64,000 nucleotides of DNA, taken from the NCBI RefSeq assembly GCF_021729845.1, contig NZ_CP063398.1:620001-684000 (forward strand), in the 5' to 3' direction. The position numbers and the translations under genes were made by a program. The notes under the pieces were generated by a model that did not search any database, had not been told where the DNA came from, and was given only the letters and a program-made list of their open reading frames with translations. Source of the DNA: Rhizobium sp. SL42 (GTDB lineage: Bacteria; Pseudomonadota; Alphaproteobacteria; Rhizobiales; Rhizobiaceae). This document shows positions 17,168-25,899 of the stretch, piece after piece (the first letter of the stretch is position 1; the number at the start of each line of letters is the position of its first letter).

Positions 17168-18223
17168 ATGAATTCCGATGATGTGCCGACGTTATCCGCA
17201 CCGACCGAGACGGGGTATGTTGAATGGCTGGACGGGATCTGGTCGCGGCGTCTGCAGGCGTCACGGGAGCGCAGACCGGATCTTTCGGTCGGGATACTGC
17301 TGTGGCCAACCTTTCCGATGATGTCGCTTACCGGCATCGTCGAGCCTTTGCGCCATGCAGCCGACTTCGCCGACAACTCCCGCCCGCTCCACTGCCGCTG
17401 GTCGATCATGGGTGGACCGGGTCACGCGGTGGCGGCAAGCTGCGGCATTCGCGTGCACGCAGACTCGCCCTATATCAACCCGACGGATTTCGACTACATC
17501 GTCGCGATTGGCGGGCTTCTCCCCCACCTGCGGGCTGCATCCCGTCAGCATCGCGACTACTTGCAGGTTGCGGCCGCGGCAAACGTCCCGATCATTGGAG
17601 CCTGCACGGGCGTCTTCGTCCTTGCGCAGGAAGGATTGCTTGAGGGCAGGAAAGCCTCTGTCCATCCTTTTCATGCCGAAGATTTCCGCGTCGCCTTTCC
17701 ACGCATCGCATTTTCGAGCCGCGACGACTTTCTGGTCGACAACGGCCGGATCACCGTACCGGGTGGCGTTTCGATCCTTTCACTGATGACCGAACTCATT
17801 CGTCAGCATTGCGGCCCGGACCGGGCAGCCAAGGCCGTGCACCAGCTTTCCCTGACCGAACACAAGACGATGAGCGCTTTCGACCATGGCCGCGCTTCGG
17901 TTTTCCGTCATGTTGGCGACACCCGCATACAACGAGCGTTGGTCCTGATTGAAAGCAGAAAGGGGCAAGACGTTTCCCCGGAAGAGGCTGCGCGCGTCGC
18001 GGGTCTCTCTCCACGCCAGTTCACCCGGCTTTTCCGGCAGCATATCGGTGTCACGCCAAAACGGTTCATTCTGGAAACCAGGCTGCGTTATGCGCGCTTC
18101 CTCGTCGAGAACGGCGCCATGTCCATGACCGAGATCGCATTCGAAACCGGCTTTTCCGATTCGGCTCACCTAGCGACTGCCTTCAAGCAGAAATATGGTC
18201 ATCCACCGACCACATTCCGGTAA
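17168..18223 (+). CDS. GlxA-family regulator (DJ-1/PfpI-like domain plus AraC HTH)
   Basis: This 351-residue protein has an N-terminal glutamine-amidotransferase-like domain (VGILLWPTFPMMSLTGIVEP, GACTGVFVLAQEGLLEGR). Its C-terminal AraC-type double HTH starts near residue 260 (ISPEEAA-like segment, then PRQFTRLFRQHIGVTPKRF). The ATG at 17168 with GGAGAG upstream is preferred to a TTG at 17153. Relatives such as CdhR, GbdR and ArgR activate carnitine, betaine or arginine catabolism. Being divergent from the importer operon starting at 16999, it is probably that operon's activator. Confidence 0.92.
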   Translation: MNSDDVPTLSAPTETGYVEWLDGIWSRRLQASRERRPDLSVGILLWPTFPMMSLTGIVEPLRHAADFADNSRPLHCRWSIMGGPGHAVAASCGIRVHADSPYINPTDFDYIVAIGGLLPHLRAASRQHRDYLQVAAAANVPIIGACTGVFVLAQEGLLEGRKASVHPFHAEDFRVAFPRIAFSSRDDFLVDNGRITVPGGVSILSLMTELIRQHCGPDRAAKAVHQLSLTEHKTMSAFDHGRASVFRHVGDTRIQRALVLIESRKGQDVSPEEAARVAGLSPRQFTRLFRQHIGVTPKRFILETRLRYARFLVENGAMSMTEIAFETGFSDSAHLATAFKQKYGHPPTTFR

Positions 18224-18580
18224 GCTGCGGGTTCAACACATGGGACCCTCTCCTCAATATCCCGGATCAAAAACCTAGCGAGCCGTTCAGGCTGTCACCC
18301 ATGGAGATGCATGCCTTCTCCGGGAAGCCGGTTTTCATTGACCGCCTCTGTCATGACGGCATGGAGGCAGCTGGGCAGCGTCGCCTCCAGCTTCTGGAGC
18401 GGCGAATAAAGGCTCTCCTCCTAGGCACCGTTACCGGAACCTGCAAACCCATGAAGCGCCGGCCTGCCGCCTGACGCACATAAATCCTCCATTCCTGTAT
18501 TACAGGTTTGACACAAATCGCTCTTTTGTGCATAACCTAACAGACAGGATGGAGATTTGTCTGGGGGACCATAAGCAATC
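18224..18580. promoter_or_regulatory. Intergenic region with GntR-type operator upstream of enolase-superfamily gene
   Basis: No gene is supported in these 357 bases. The right half holds the palindrome at 18494-18506 and AT-rich sequence that probably contains the promoter of the dehydratase operon. Confidence 0.55.
18494..18506. promoter_or_regulatory. GntR/FadR-type operator, copy 1
   Basis: CCTGTATTACAGG is a perfect palindrome around a central base. It resembles sites at 25787-25799, 26264-26276 and 27048-27060, all upstream of genes in the same cluster. It lies about 75 bases before the enolase-superfamily gene. Confidence 0.68.
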
Positions 18581-19729
18581 ATGAACATTTCCGAAGTTTT
18601 CGTCCGGCGATTTCTAACCACAACGCGTCGACACTCCGACAGCGCCGGTCACGCGCATCCCGGTCCGCCGCACAAGGTGGAGCAGGCCCTTTTGACCATC
18701 AGAACCGAGGATGGCCAAGAGGGACACTCCTTTACCGCGCCAGAGATCGTTCGGCCGCACGTGATCGAAAAATTCGCCAAGAAGGTCCTGATCGGTCAGG
18801 ACCATCGCGACCGTGAACGGTTGTGGCAGGACCTCGCGCACTGGCAGCGCGGTTCTGCGGCGCAGTTGACGGACCGCACGCTGGCCGCGATCGATTGCGC
18901 CCTTTGGGATCTCGCGGGGCGGACGACCGGCCAGCCTGTATACAAGTTGATCGGGGCTTATCGCGACAAGGTGTTGGCGTACGGATCGATCATGTGCGGC
19001 GACGAACTCGAGGGCGGCCTGGCGACGCCCGAGGACTATGGACGTTTTGCTGAAACACTGGTCCGGCGCGGCTACAAGGGGATCAAGTTGCATACCTGGA
19101 TGCCGCCGGTCAGCTGGGCTCCGGACGTGCGCATGGACCTCAAGGCTTGCGCGGCGGTGCGCGAGGCAGTCGGCCCTGACATCCGACTGATGATCGACGC
19201 TTTTCACTGGTATACGCGCAGCGATGCGCTCGCGCTCGGGCGCGGGCTCGAGAAGCTCGGTTTCGACTGGATCGAGGAACCGATGGACGAGCAGTCCATG
19301 AGTTCCTACCAGTGGCTAGCAGATAACCTCGACATCCCGGTCGTCGGGCCCGAAAGCGCTGCGGGCAAGCACTGGCACCGTGCGGAATGGGTGAAGGCGG
19401 GCGCTTGCGACATTCTGCGGACGGGAGTCAATGATGTTGGCGGCATCACGCCGGCACTCAAGACCATGCGTATGGCGGAGTGCTTTGGCATGGATTGCGA
19501 GGTCCACGGCAACACGGCGATGAACCTGCATGTGGTGGCCGCATCCAAGAATTGTCGCTGGTACGAGCGCGGTCTGCTGCACCCCTTCCTCGAATATGAC
19601 GACGGGCATGACTACTTGAAGTCCCTCTCCGACCCGATGGATCAGGACGGCTACGTGCATGTGCCGGATCGCCCGGGGCTTGGAGAGGACATCGACTTTG
19701 ACTTCATCGAAAACAACCGCGTCGGATGA
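18581..19729 (+). CDS. Enolase-superfamily acid-sugar dehydratase (mandelate racemase subgroup)
   Basis: This 382-residue protein has an N-terminal capping domain and a TIM barrel. Magnesium ligands appear as D206 (LMIDAFHW), E232 (WIEEPMDE) and E258 (VVGPESAAG). The K-x-H motif KLH at 169-171, and D285 with H309 (CEVHGNTAM), match the acid-base set of the mandelate racemase subgroup, whose members mostly dehydrate aldonic or aldaric acids. I cannot tell the sugar acid. It is the first gene of an operon with an SGNH hydrolase and a peptide-type binding protein. A GntR operator lies upstream. Confidence 0.9.
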   Translation: MNISEVFVRRFLTTTRRHSDSAGHAHPGPPHKVEQALLTIRTEDGQEGHSFTAPEIVRPHVIEKFAKKVLIGQDHRDRERLWQDLAHWQRGSAAQLTDRTLAAIDCALWDLAGRTTGQPVYKLIGAYRDKVLAYGSIMCGDELEGGLATPEDYGRFAETLVRRGYKGIKLHTWMPPVSWAPDVRMDLKACAAVREAVGPDIRLMIDAFHWYTRSDALALGRGLEKLGFDWIEEPMDEQSMSSYQWLADNLDIPVVGPESAAGKHWHRAEWVKAGACDILRTGVNDVGGITPALKTMRMAECFGMDCEVHGNTAMNLHVVAASKNCRWYERGLLHPFLEYDDGHDYLKSLSDPMDQDGYVHVPDRPGLGEDIDFDFIENNRVG

Positions 19730-19739
19730 AGGTAGGGCG

Positions 19740-20354
19740 ATGAGGACGATACTGGCATTCGGTGACAGTCTAACCTGGGGCGCGGATCCGGCGACGGGAT
19801 TGCGGCACCCGGAAGAATGGCGCTGGCCCGAGGTCCTGGAAAATGAGCTGGCCGATGGCTACCGCGTGATCTCCGAAGGCCTCGGAGGTCGCACGACCTG
19901 CCATGACGATCACACAGGCCCCTGCTGCCGCAATGGAGCCAGGGCGCTGCCCGTGGCCCTCGCGAGCCACATGCCGCTCGACCTCGTGATCGTCATGCTG
20001 GGCACCAATGATCTGAAGCCTGCCCATGGAGGTCGCGCCGAGGCTGCCGTGTCCGGCATGCGACGGCTGGCGGAGATCGTCGAGACCTTTCCCTACAAGC
20101 CGCGGCGCTCGGTCCCGAAATTTCTCCTTGTGGCACCGCCAGCCTGCACGAGCGAAAGGGCAGGACGAAGTCTCGCCGAAGCCGCCCGTCTTTCGCCGCT
20201 CTACCGGGCGCTGGCCGAAGAAATTGGTGTGCATTTTTTCGATGCCGGGACAGTTGCAACGGCATCCAGCATTGACGGGGTCCATCTCGACAGAGAGCAG
20301 ACCCGCGCCATCGGACGGGCGCTTGCCGCGCCGGTCCGCCGTCTACTCGCCTGA
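19740..20354 (+). CDS. SGNH/GDSL-type hydrolase
   Basis: This 204-residue protein carries the family blocks FGDSLTWG (Ser nucleophile), a glycine in GLGGRTT, GTNDLK (Asn) and DGVHLD (Asp-His). There is no signal peptide, so it is probably cytoplasmic. The start is the ATG at 19740 with AAGGTAGGG upstream. Such enzymes often remove acetyl or other acyl groups from sugars. Between a sugar-acid dehydratase and an oligomer importer it may deacylate the imported substrate. Confidence 0.9.
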   Translation: MRTILAFGDSLTWGADPATGLRHPEEWRWPEVLENELADGYRVISEGLGGRTTCHDDHTGPCCRNGARALPVALASHMPLDLVIVMLGTNDLKPAHGGRAEAAVSGMRRLAEIVETFPYKPRRSVPKFLLVAPPACTSERAGRSLAEAARLSPLYRALAEEIGVHFFDAGTVATASSIDGVHLDREQTRAIGRALAAPVRRLLA

Positions 20355-20433
20355 ACACTGCCGTTCGTGGAGGAACGGTCGCGTTCTCAACATTGAAGGC
20401 CATCCACGTTCGTGGGGCCGAAAGGGAGGAAGC

Positions 20434-22032
20434 ATGAGGAAGTTCTTTCTATCCGTCGCCATCGCAGCATTGCTGTCTGGTGCCGCACCCGTGGGAGCCC
20501 TGGCGGAGACGCCGGCTGATCAACTTGTCGTCGCGACGACGATGAACAATATCCTGACCCTCGACCCGGCCGCCATCACGGGCCGCGAGACGGTGCAGGT
20601 ACTCAACAATGTCTACGACACGCTGGTCATGCTCTCGCCACAGGATCGAAGCCTTCAGCCGCGGCTCGCGGAGAAGTGGGAGATCGCCGAGGATCGTCTG
20701 TCGATCCGCTTTCATCTGCGCAAGGATGTTGCCTTCGGATCAGGCAATCCGGTCACCGCGCAGGATGTGGCATGGAGCCTCAAGCGTCTGCTGACGATCA
20801 ATCTCGCGCAGTCGTCATTCCTGAAGACGCGCGGCTTCACGCTTGAGGCGGCGGACGAGCATTTCGTAGTGGAGGACGACCATACCTTCGTTCTGAAGCT
20901 GCCGCGCGCGGACGATCCGAACCTCCTGCTCATGATTCTGGCCCAGAATGGTCCGGGATCCATTATCGACAGCAAGGCCGCGCTTGAGAACGAAGCAAAT
21001 GGGGACCTCGGAGCAGCCTGGCTGACGACGAATTCAGCCGGTTCGGGGCCTTTTACCCTCACCCAATGGAAGTCGAACGAATTCATCATCCTGACCCGCA
21101 ATGACGCCTATTGGGGATCGGCACCTGCCATGCGTCGGGTCCTCCTCCGCCATCTTCCGGAATCGCAGTCCCAGCGTCTGATGATCGAAAAGGGCGACAT
21201 CGATGTCGCCTATTCGCTGCAGGCGCCAGATCTCAAGGCGCTTGAAGCAGACGCCGCGATCACGAGCGAATCCGTTCCCGGTTCCGGATTCTACTATCTG
21301 GCCGTTTCGATGAAGGACGAGCGGTTTGCAAACAGGAAGGTGCGGGAAGCCCTGCGGTACCTGATCGACTACGAAGGTATCGACCAGGCAGTCATGCCCT
21401 TCTACGGCAAGCTGCATCAACGATCGCTGAGTTCCGGCGTCATGGGCTCCCTGCCGAACCAGGGCTACAGGCTCGATGTCGAGAAGGCGAAGGCTCTCCT
21501 CGCCGACGCAGGCTACCCGAACGGCTTCCAGGCGACGCTGCGCGTGCTCTCGGAGGACCCTTTCCTCAAGGCCGCGACCGCAATCCAGAACACGCTTGGC
21601 CAGGCCGGCATCGAGGCGGAATTGATCAGTGGATCCGGTGACCAGATCTACGGTGCCATGCGCGAGCGCAAGTTCGAGCTGCTTGTCGGGCGTGGCGGTG
21701 GCGGGCAGCAGCCCCATCCGGACAACAATCTTCGTTCCATGGCCTACAACCCGGACAATTCGGACGAGGCCAAGCTCACGAACTATCAGAGTTGGCGCAC
21801 CAGTTTTCAGGATGTGAAGCTCAACGAGATGATCGAAGCGGCGCTGGTCGAACGTGATCTGGCAAAGCAGACCAAGCTCTATGAGGAGCTGCAGGTCTAC
21901 ATGGATGAAATCGTCATGCCCATCCAGCCCTTCTCTGAAGTCGTCGATACGGCGGCCTTCCGCAGCGATGTCAAAGGGCTGATCGTCAGCCCCTGGCTTT
22001 CCCGCTTCGAAGGCATCACCAAGACGCGGTGA
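20434..22032 (+). CDS. Periplasmic binding protein, DppA/OppA type (SBP family 5)
   Basis: This 532-residue protein starts with an Ala-rich signal peptide ending near ALAETPA. It is preceded by an AAAGGGAGGAAGC ribosome site. Typical family 5 features are NNILTLDPAAITGRETVQVLNN, LAEKWEIAEDRLSIRFHLRKDVAF and VREALRYLIDYEGID. It is the binding protein for the permeases and ATPases encoded convergently at 22231-25738. Family 5 transporters also import oligosaccharides and sugar acids, which the neighbouring dehydratase suggests here. Confidence 0.93.
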   Translation: MRKFFLSVAIAALLSGAAPVGALAETPADQLVVATTMNNILTLDPAAITGRETVQVLNNVYDTLVMLSPQDRSLQPRLAEKWEIAEDRLSIRFHLRKDVAFGSGNPVTAQDVAWSLKRLLTINLAQSSFLKTRGFTLEAADEHFVVEDDHTFVLKLPRADDPNLLLMILAQNGPGSIIDSKAALENEANGDLGAAWLTTNSAGSGPFTLTQWKSNEFIILTRNDAYWGSAPAMRRVLLRHLPESQSQRLMIEKGDIDVAYSLQAPDLKALEADAAITSESVPGSGFYYLAVSMKDERFANRKVREALRYLIDYEGIDQAVMPFYGKLHQRSLSSGVMGSLPNQGYRLDVEKAKALLADAGYPNGFQATLRVLSEDPFLKAATAIQNTLGQAGIEAELISGSGDQIYGAMRERKFELLVGRGGGGQQPHPDNNLRSMAYNPDNSDEAKLTNYQSWRTSFQDVKLNEMIEAALVERDLAKQTKLYEELQVYMDEIVMPIQPFSEVVDTAAFRSDVKGLIVSPWLSRFEGITKTR

Positions 22033-22040
22033 ACCAACTC

Positions 22041-22069
22041 CAATGCGGCCGGCGGAGCCGGCCGCATTG
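22041..22069. terminator. Strong hairpin, 13-bp stem
   Basis: A perfect 13-bp stem (CAATGCGGCCGGC with GCCGGCCGCATTG) closes a three-base loop nine bases after the binding-protein stop codon. It is the first of three hairpins between convergent operons. Confidence 0.7.
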
Positions 22070-22098
22070 GGATCTTCATGCTATTCCTCCCAAGGGAC

Positions 22099-22128
22099 GA
22101 AGGGGCGCGTGGAAACACGCGCCCCTTC
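22099..22128 (+). terminator. Rho-independent terminator with GAAA loop
   Basis: GAAGGGGCGCGTG (22099-22111) pairs perfectly with CACGCGCCCCTTC (22116-22128) around a GAAA tetraloop, followed by ATTTTCAT. This is the clearest terminator of the window, ending the dehydratase operon. Confidence 0.75.
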
Positions 22129-22176
22129 ATTTTCATGGCGGCACGGACGTCCGATCAGCGATCGGATAAACGGGTT

Positions 22177-22199
22177 AGGCCCGGCTTATGGCCGGGCCT
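22177..22199. terminator. Third hairpin between convergent operons
   Basis: AGGCCCGGC (22177-22185) pairs with GCCGGGCCT (22191-22199) across a five-base loop, shortly before the end of the convergent ATPase gene. It probably serves the minus operon. Confidence 0.55.
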
Positions 22200-22230
22200 T
22201 CACAGACAGTCGCGATGTGAACCATTCAGC

Positions 22231-22992
22231 TCAACGCGCGCCTTCGTATTCGAGCGAGGCGGCGATCAATTCCCGCGCATAGGGATGTGTCGCTCCATTG
22301 CCGAGGATCGCCTCATGCGGAAGGATCTCGGCAACCTCGCCGTGCTGCATCACCGCAAAGCGATCACACATATGATCGACGACGGCCAGATCATGGGTGA
22401 CCATGATATAGGTAAAACCGCGCTCCTCGCGCAGGCGCTGCAGAAGATTGAGAATCTCCGCCTGGATGGAAACGTCCAGCGCCGAAGTGGGCTCGTCGAG
22501 CAAGAGCAGCGATGGCTCCAGGATCAGGGCGCGCGCAATGGCGACCCTCTGTCGCTGCCCCCCGGACAACTGATGGGGGAACCGATCCAGAAAGGACACG
22601 GGAAGACCGACATCGGTGATGGCACGACGTATTCTTTCCTCGCGATTGCTCATCCCGTGAATCACCAGAGGTTCGTTGAGCACGGTTCGGACGGACTGGC
22701 GCGGATGCAGCGAGCCATAGGGATCCTGGAACACCATCTGCAGCGTGCGGCACCGTTCGACAAGGGGGATGTCGCGAACGGATCGGCCGGCAATCTTCAC
22801 GTCGCCTTTCCAGAAGTCGGTCAGCAGGGAGAGGCAACGGAGCACGGTGGACTTGCCGGAGCCGGATTCCCCGACCAGGCCGAAGCACTCGCCGGCCTTC
22901 ACCTCAAAGGAAACGCCGGGCAATACCTTCGCGGCCGAAGGGCCGGACCCGAAGACGATGGAGAGGTCGCGAACATTGACGGTTACCGACAT
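22231..22992 (-). CDS. ABC transporter ATP-binding protein, DppF/OppF-like
   Basis: This ATPase has 253 residues from the ATG at 22992, which overlaps the TGA of the preceding gene; GGAGGAAA upstream supports this over a start at 23013. It has Walker A GESGSGKST, signature LSGGQRQRVAIARAL and Walker B LLLLDEPTSALD. It lacks the C-terminal oligopeptide-transporter extension usual for OppF and is therefore shorter. Confidence 0.92.
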   Translation of the reverse strand: MSVTVNVRDLSIVFGSGPSAAKVLPGVSFEVKAGECFGLVGESGSGKSTVLRCLSLLTDFWKGDVKIAGRSVRDIPLVERCRTLQMVFQDPYGSLHPRQSVRTVLNEPLVIHGMSNREERIRRAITDVGLPVSFLDRFPHQLSGGQRQRVAIARALILEPSLLLLDEPTSALDVSIQAEILNLLQRLREERGFTYIMVTHDLAVVDHMCDRFAVMQHGEVAEILPHEAILGNGATHPYARELIAASLEYEGAR

Positions 22993-23828
22993 CAGGCCAT
23001 TTCCTCCAGCCACTCCGGTTTGCGATCCAGCACCGCCAGCGGCTGGCGACTGCCGCCGACGCGAGGTTGCGCCGCCAGCAGGCCCTGCGTATAGGGGTGA
23101 CGAGCCTGATCCAGTTCACTCGCCTTGAGCGTCTCGACGACCTTTCCCGCGTACATGATCAGCGCGCGGTCGCAGAAGTTTCGCACGAGGTTCAGATCGT
23201 GGCTGATCATGATCAGTCCGATGCCTCGATCGCGGACCAGCCCGTCGAGGATGTTAAGCACCTGAAGCCGGACGGTTACGTCCAGGGCTGAAGTCGGCTC
23301 ATCGGCGATGACGAGATCGGGATCCGCCAACAGCATCATCGCGATCATCACGCGTTGCCCCATGCCACCGGAAATCTCATGCGGATAGAGATTGAAGACG
23401 CGCTCCGGATCTCGGATCTTGACGGCTTCCAGCATGGCAACGGCCTTCTGGTGTGCCTCGGTCCGTGTGCATCTGAAATGACGCAGGTAGGTTTCAGCCA
23501 CCTGATCGCCGACCTTGCGGATCGGATTGAGCGAGAACTTGGGATCCTGCAGGATCATCGACATCCGGCGTCCGCGGATCTTCAGCATTTCCCTTTCGCT
23601 TAGCGAAAGCAGGTCGCGCTGATCGAAACGCAGTCTGTCGGCAGTGATCGTCGCTCCCGGCAGCAGGCGCAGAAGGGCCCGGCCGACCGTCGATTTGCCC
23701 GAGCCAGATTCGCCGACAATCCCGAGACGCTCCCGACCCAACTGGAAGGACACGCCACGTACGGCCTCGACGGGTGCGTTGGCATAGCGGATGCGGAGGT
23801 TCTCGACGTCGAGTACGGTTTCAGTCAT
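22992..23828 (-). CDS. ABC transporter ATP-binding protein, DppD/OppD-like
   Basis: This 278-residue ATPase has Walker A GESGSGKST, signature ISGGMGQRVMIAMML and Walker B LVIADEPTSALD. A short C-terminal segment with GLLAAQPRVGG is a reduced form of the peptide-transporter ATPase tail. It lies three bases after the permease gene upstream. Confidence 0.92.
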   Translation of the reverse strand: MTETVLDVENLRIRYANAPVEAVRGVSFQLGRERLGIVGESGSGKSTVGRALLRLLPGATITADRLRFDQRDLLSLSEREMLKIRGRRMSMILQDPKFSLNPIRKVGDQVAETYLRHFRCTRTEAHQKAVAMLEAVKIRDPERVFNLYPHEISGGMGQRVMIAMMLLADPDLVIADEPTSALDVTVRLQVLNILDGLVRDRGIGLIMISHDLNLVRNFCDRALIMYAGKVVETLKASELDQARHPYTQGLLAAQPRVGGSRQPLAVLDRKPEWLEEMA

Positions 23829-23831
23829 CGC

Positions 23832-24716
23832 CTATCTCCTGTTCATCTGCTTCGGGTCCAGGGCGTCACGCAGCCCGTCGCCCAGCAGGTTGAAGGCCAG
23901 GCTCACCGACAGGATCGAAAGCCCTGGAAACGTCACCAGCCACCAGCTGTCGAGCATGTAACGTCGACCGGTCGCAATCATGGCGCCCCATTCCGGCATG
24001 GGCGGCTGGGCACCAAGGCCAAGAAAGCCGAGGCCCGCGGCCGTGAGGATTACTGTCGCCATGTTCAGTGTCAGTCGGATCAGCACCGATGGCAGGCACA
24101 TCGGCATTATCGATTTGACGATGATACGTGCCGAAGAGGCGCCCTGCAGCCGGGCTGCGGCAATGTAGTCAGCCTTGCGAAACGTCATCGCCTCGGCCCG
24201 CGCAAGGCGCGCGATGGGCGGCCATGAGGTCAAGGCGATGGCAATGATCGCGTTGTTCAGGCTCGGTCCCAGGGCAGCGACGAATGCGAGCGAGAGAATG
24301 AGGCTCGGGAATGACAGGAAAATGTCCGTGATGCGCATCATCACCGTGTCGAACCGCCCCCCCAGATAACCGGAGGAAGTGCCGACCGCGAGGCCGATCG
24401 GGCCGACGACGATCGATACCAGCATGACAATGGTGAGAGTGATCCTCGCGCCATAGACGAGGCGGCTGAAAATGTCGCGGCCGAGTTCGTCGGTTCCGAA
24501 GAAATGCTCGCTGGATGGTGGTTGCAGCACATTTCCCAGGGCCTGCACATAGGGGTCATGCGTGGCGATCAGCGGCGCAAAGATGGCCGTCAACACCAGC
24601 AGCAGCAGGACCGCCAGACCGAAGGCCGAAGTCGGGCTGCGCAGCAGGAAGACCACGATGTTCTTTGGGGCGATCAGCCAGATAGGAAGGCTGCGGGTTT
24701 GGGTCTCGGCTGTCAT
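23832..24716 (-). CDS. ABC transporter permease, DppC-like
   Basis: This 294-residue membrane protein has an N-terminal OppC-type segment and the loop ARAEAMTFRKADYIAAARLQGAS, which is the permease signature. GTDELGRDIFSRLVYGARITL is characteristic of DppC. Its start shares a base with the stop of the DppB-like gene. Confidence 0.93.
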   Translation of the reverse strand: MTAETQTRSLPIWLIAPKNIVVFLLRSPTSAFGLAVLLLLVLTAIFAPLIATHDPYVQALGNVLQPPSSEHFFGTDELGRDIFSRLVYGARITLTIVMLVSIVVGPIGLAVGTSSGYLGGRFDTVMMRITDIFLSFPSLILSLAFVAALGPSLNNAIIAIALTSWPPIARLARAEAMTFRKADYIAAARLQGASSARIIVKSIMPMCLPSVLIRLTLNMATVILTAAGLGFLGLGAQPPMPEWGAMIATGRRYMLDSWWLVTFPGLSILSVSLAFNLLGDGLRDALDPKQMNRR

Positions 24717-25738
24717 CAGCGTGTCCTGGGATCGAAGATGCGATAGAGGATGTCGGAAAGCAGATTGAGGCCGATGAAGATCACACCGACGATCAGCACG
24801 CAGGCCATCACGGCGTTCATGTCGCCAATGATCAGATTGCTGGTAAGATACTGGCCGAATCCGGGCCAGGCGAAGACCGTTTCGATCAGGACGGCGCCCT
24901 CCAGCAGCCCGCCATAGGCAAGCGCGATGATCGTGACCAGCTGGACCCGAATGTTGACGAAAGCATGCCGCCAGATCGTCTGGCTTCGGGACAGTCCTTT
25001 AACCCGCGCCGTGGTGATGTATTCCTGCCCAAGCTGATCCAGCATGAAGCTGCGCGTCATTCGGGTGATATAGGCGGAGGACGAGTAGCCCAGGAGCGAG
25101 GCAGGCAGGATCAGGTGATTGAGCGCGGACCAGAAGACGTCCATTTCTCCCGCGATCAGGCTGTCGATCAGCAGGAACCCGGTTCGATCCTCGACAAGCC
25201 CGATGTAAAATTGATCCATCCTCCCGCTTCCCCCGACTAGCCCCAGATGGGCGTAGAAGACGATCAGCGCGATCATCCCGGTCCAGAAGATCGGCATGGA
25301 GTGGCCAAAAAGGCTCAACACGCGGACGACATGATCCGGCCACCGATCCTTGTTGACGGCGGCAATGACCCCCATGGTCACGCCCAGAGATGCGCCGATC
25401 AGAATGGCAAATGTAGCGAGCTCGATCGTCGCCGGCATGACATGCAGGATATCCTCAATGACGGGCTGGCCGGTGCGGATCGATGTCCCGAAATCACCGG
25501 TCGCGATATCGCCGAGGAAATAGAAGAACTGCTCGTAGAGCGGCCGGTCAAAGCCGAGCGAACGATAGACCTGCTCATAGGTTTCCGGCGTCGCATCCTC
25601 ACCGACGATCGCGCGAACGGGGTCGGCCGGCATCAGCCGCCCGATGAAGAAGGTCAACGCGAGCAGACCCAGAAGAGTCGCGGCAATGCTGCCGAGCTGG
25701 CTGATCGCGCCCGCAAGGCGCAGGCTTCTGATGGACAT
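24716..25738 (-). CDS. ABC transporter permease, DppB-like
   Basis: This permease has 340 residues from the ATG at 25738, which has a GGAGGAGCC ribosome site; the longer frame to 25816 runs over the operator. It has about six membrane segments, the DppB motif FGTSIRTGQPV and the loop QEYITTARVKGLSRSQTIWRHA. It is the first gene of the minus transporter operon, controlled by the operator at 25787-25799. Confidence 0.92.
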   Translation of the reverse strand: MSIRSLRLAGAISQLGSIAATLLGLLALTFFIGRLMPADPVRAIVGEDATPETYEQVYRSLGFDRPLYEQFFYFLGDIATGDFGTSIRTGQPVIEDILHVMPATIELATFAILIGASLGVTMGVIAAVNKDRWPDHVVRVLSLFGHSMPIFWTGMIALIVFYAHLGLVGGSGRMDQFYIGLVEDRTGFLLIDSLIAGEMDVFWSALNHLILPASLLGYSSSAYITRMTRSFMLDQLGQEYITTARVKGLSRSQTIWRHAFVNIRVQLVTIIALAYGGLLEGAVLIETVFAWPGFGQYLTSNLIIGDMNAVMACVLIVGVIFIGLNLLSDILYRIFDPRTR

Positions 25739-25786
25739 GGCTCCTCCGAGAACTCCGACCCTTGCCACCGACGACAGATCTCCATT

Positions 25787-25799
25787 CCTGTCTGACAAG
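25787..25799. promoter_or_regulatory. GntR/FadR-type operator, copy 2
   Basis: CCTGTCTGACAAG is a near-palindrome (CYTGTC-T-GACARG) about 50 bases upstream of the DppB-like start. It matches the other three sites of this cluster. Confidence 0.66.
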
Positions 25800-25837
25800 T
25801 TGATCGAAGTTGTCACATGTAGATGGATGTGTCAAGC

Positions 25838-25869
25838 TGTCTTGCGGGCGGTTCACCGCCCGCAAGACA
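25838..25869 (-). terminator. Perfect 14-bp hairpin downstream of cupin gene
   Basis: TGTCTTGCGGGCGG (25838-25851) pairs with CCGCCCGCAAGACA (25856-25869) around a TTCA loop. It lies 30 bases past the cupin stop on the minus strand and before the transporter promoter, so it should end cupin transcription. No T-run follows. Confidence 0.62.
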
Positions 25870-25899
25870 AGCCGGGCTGGCATGTCGATCCGGAGTACA

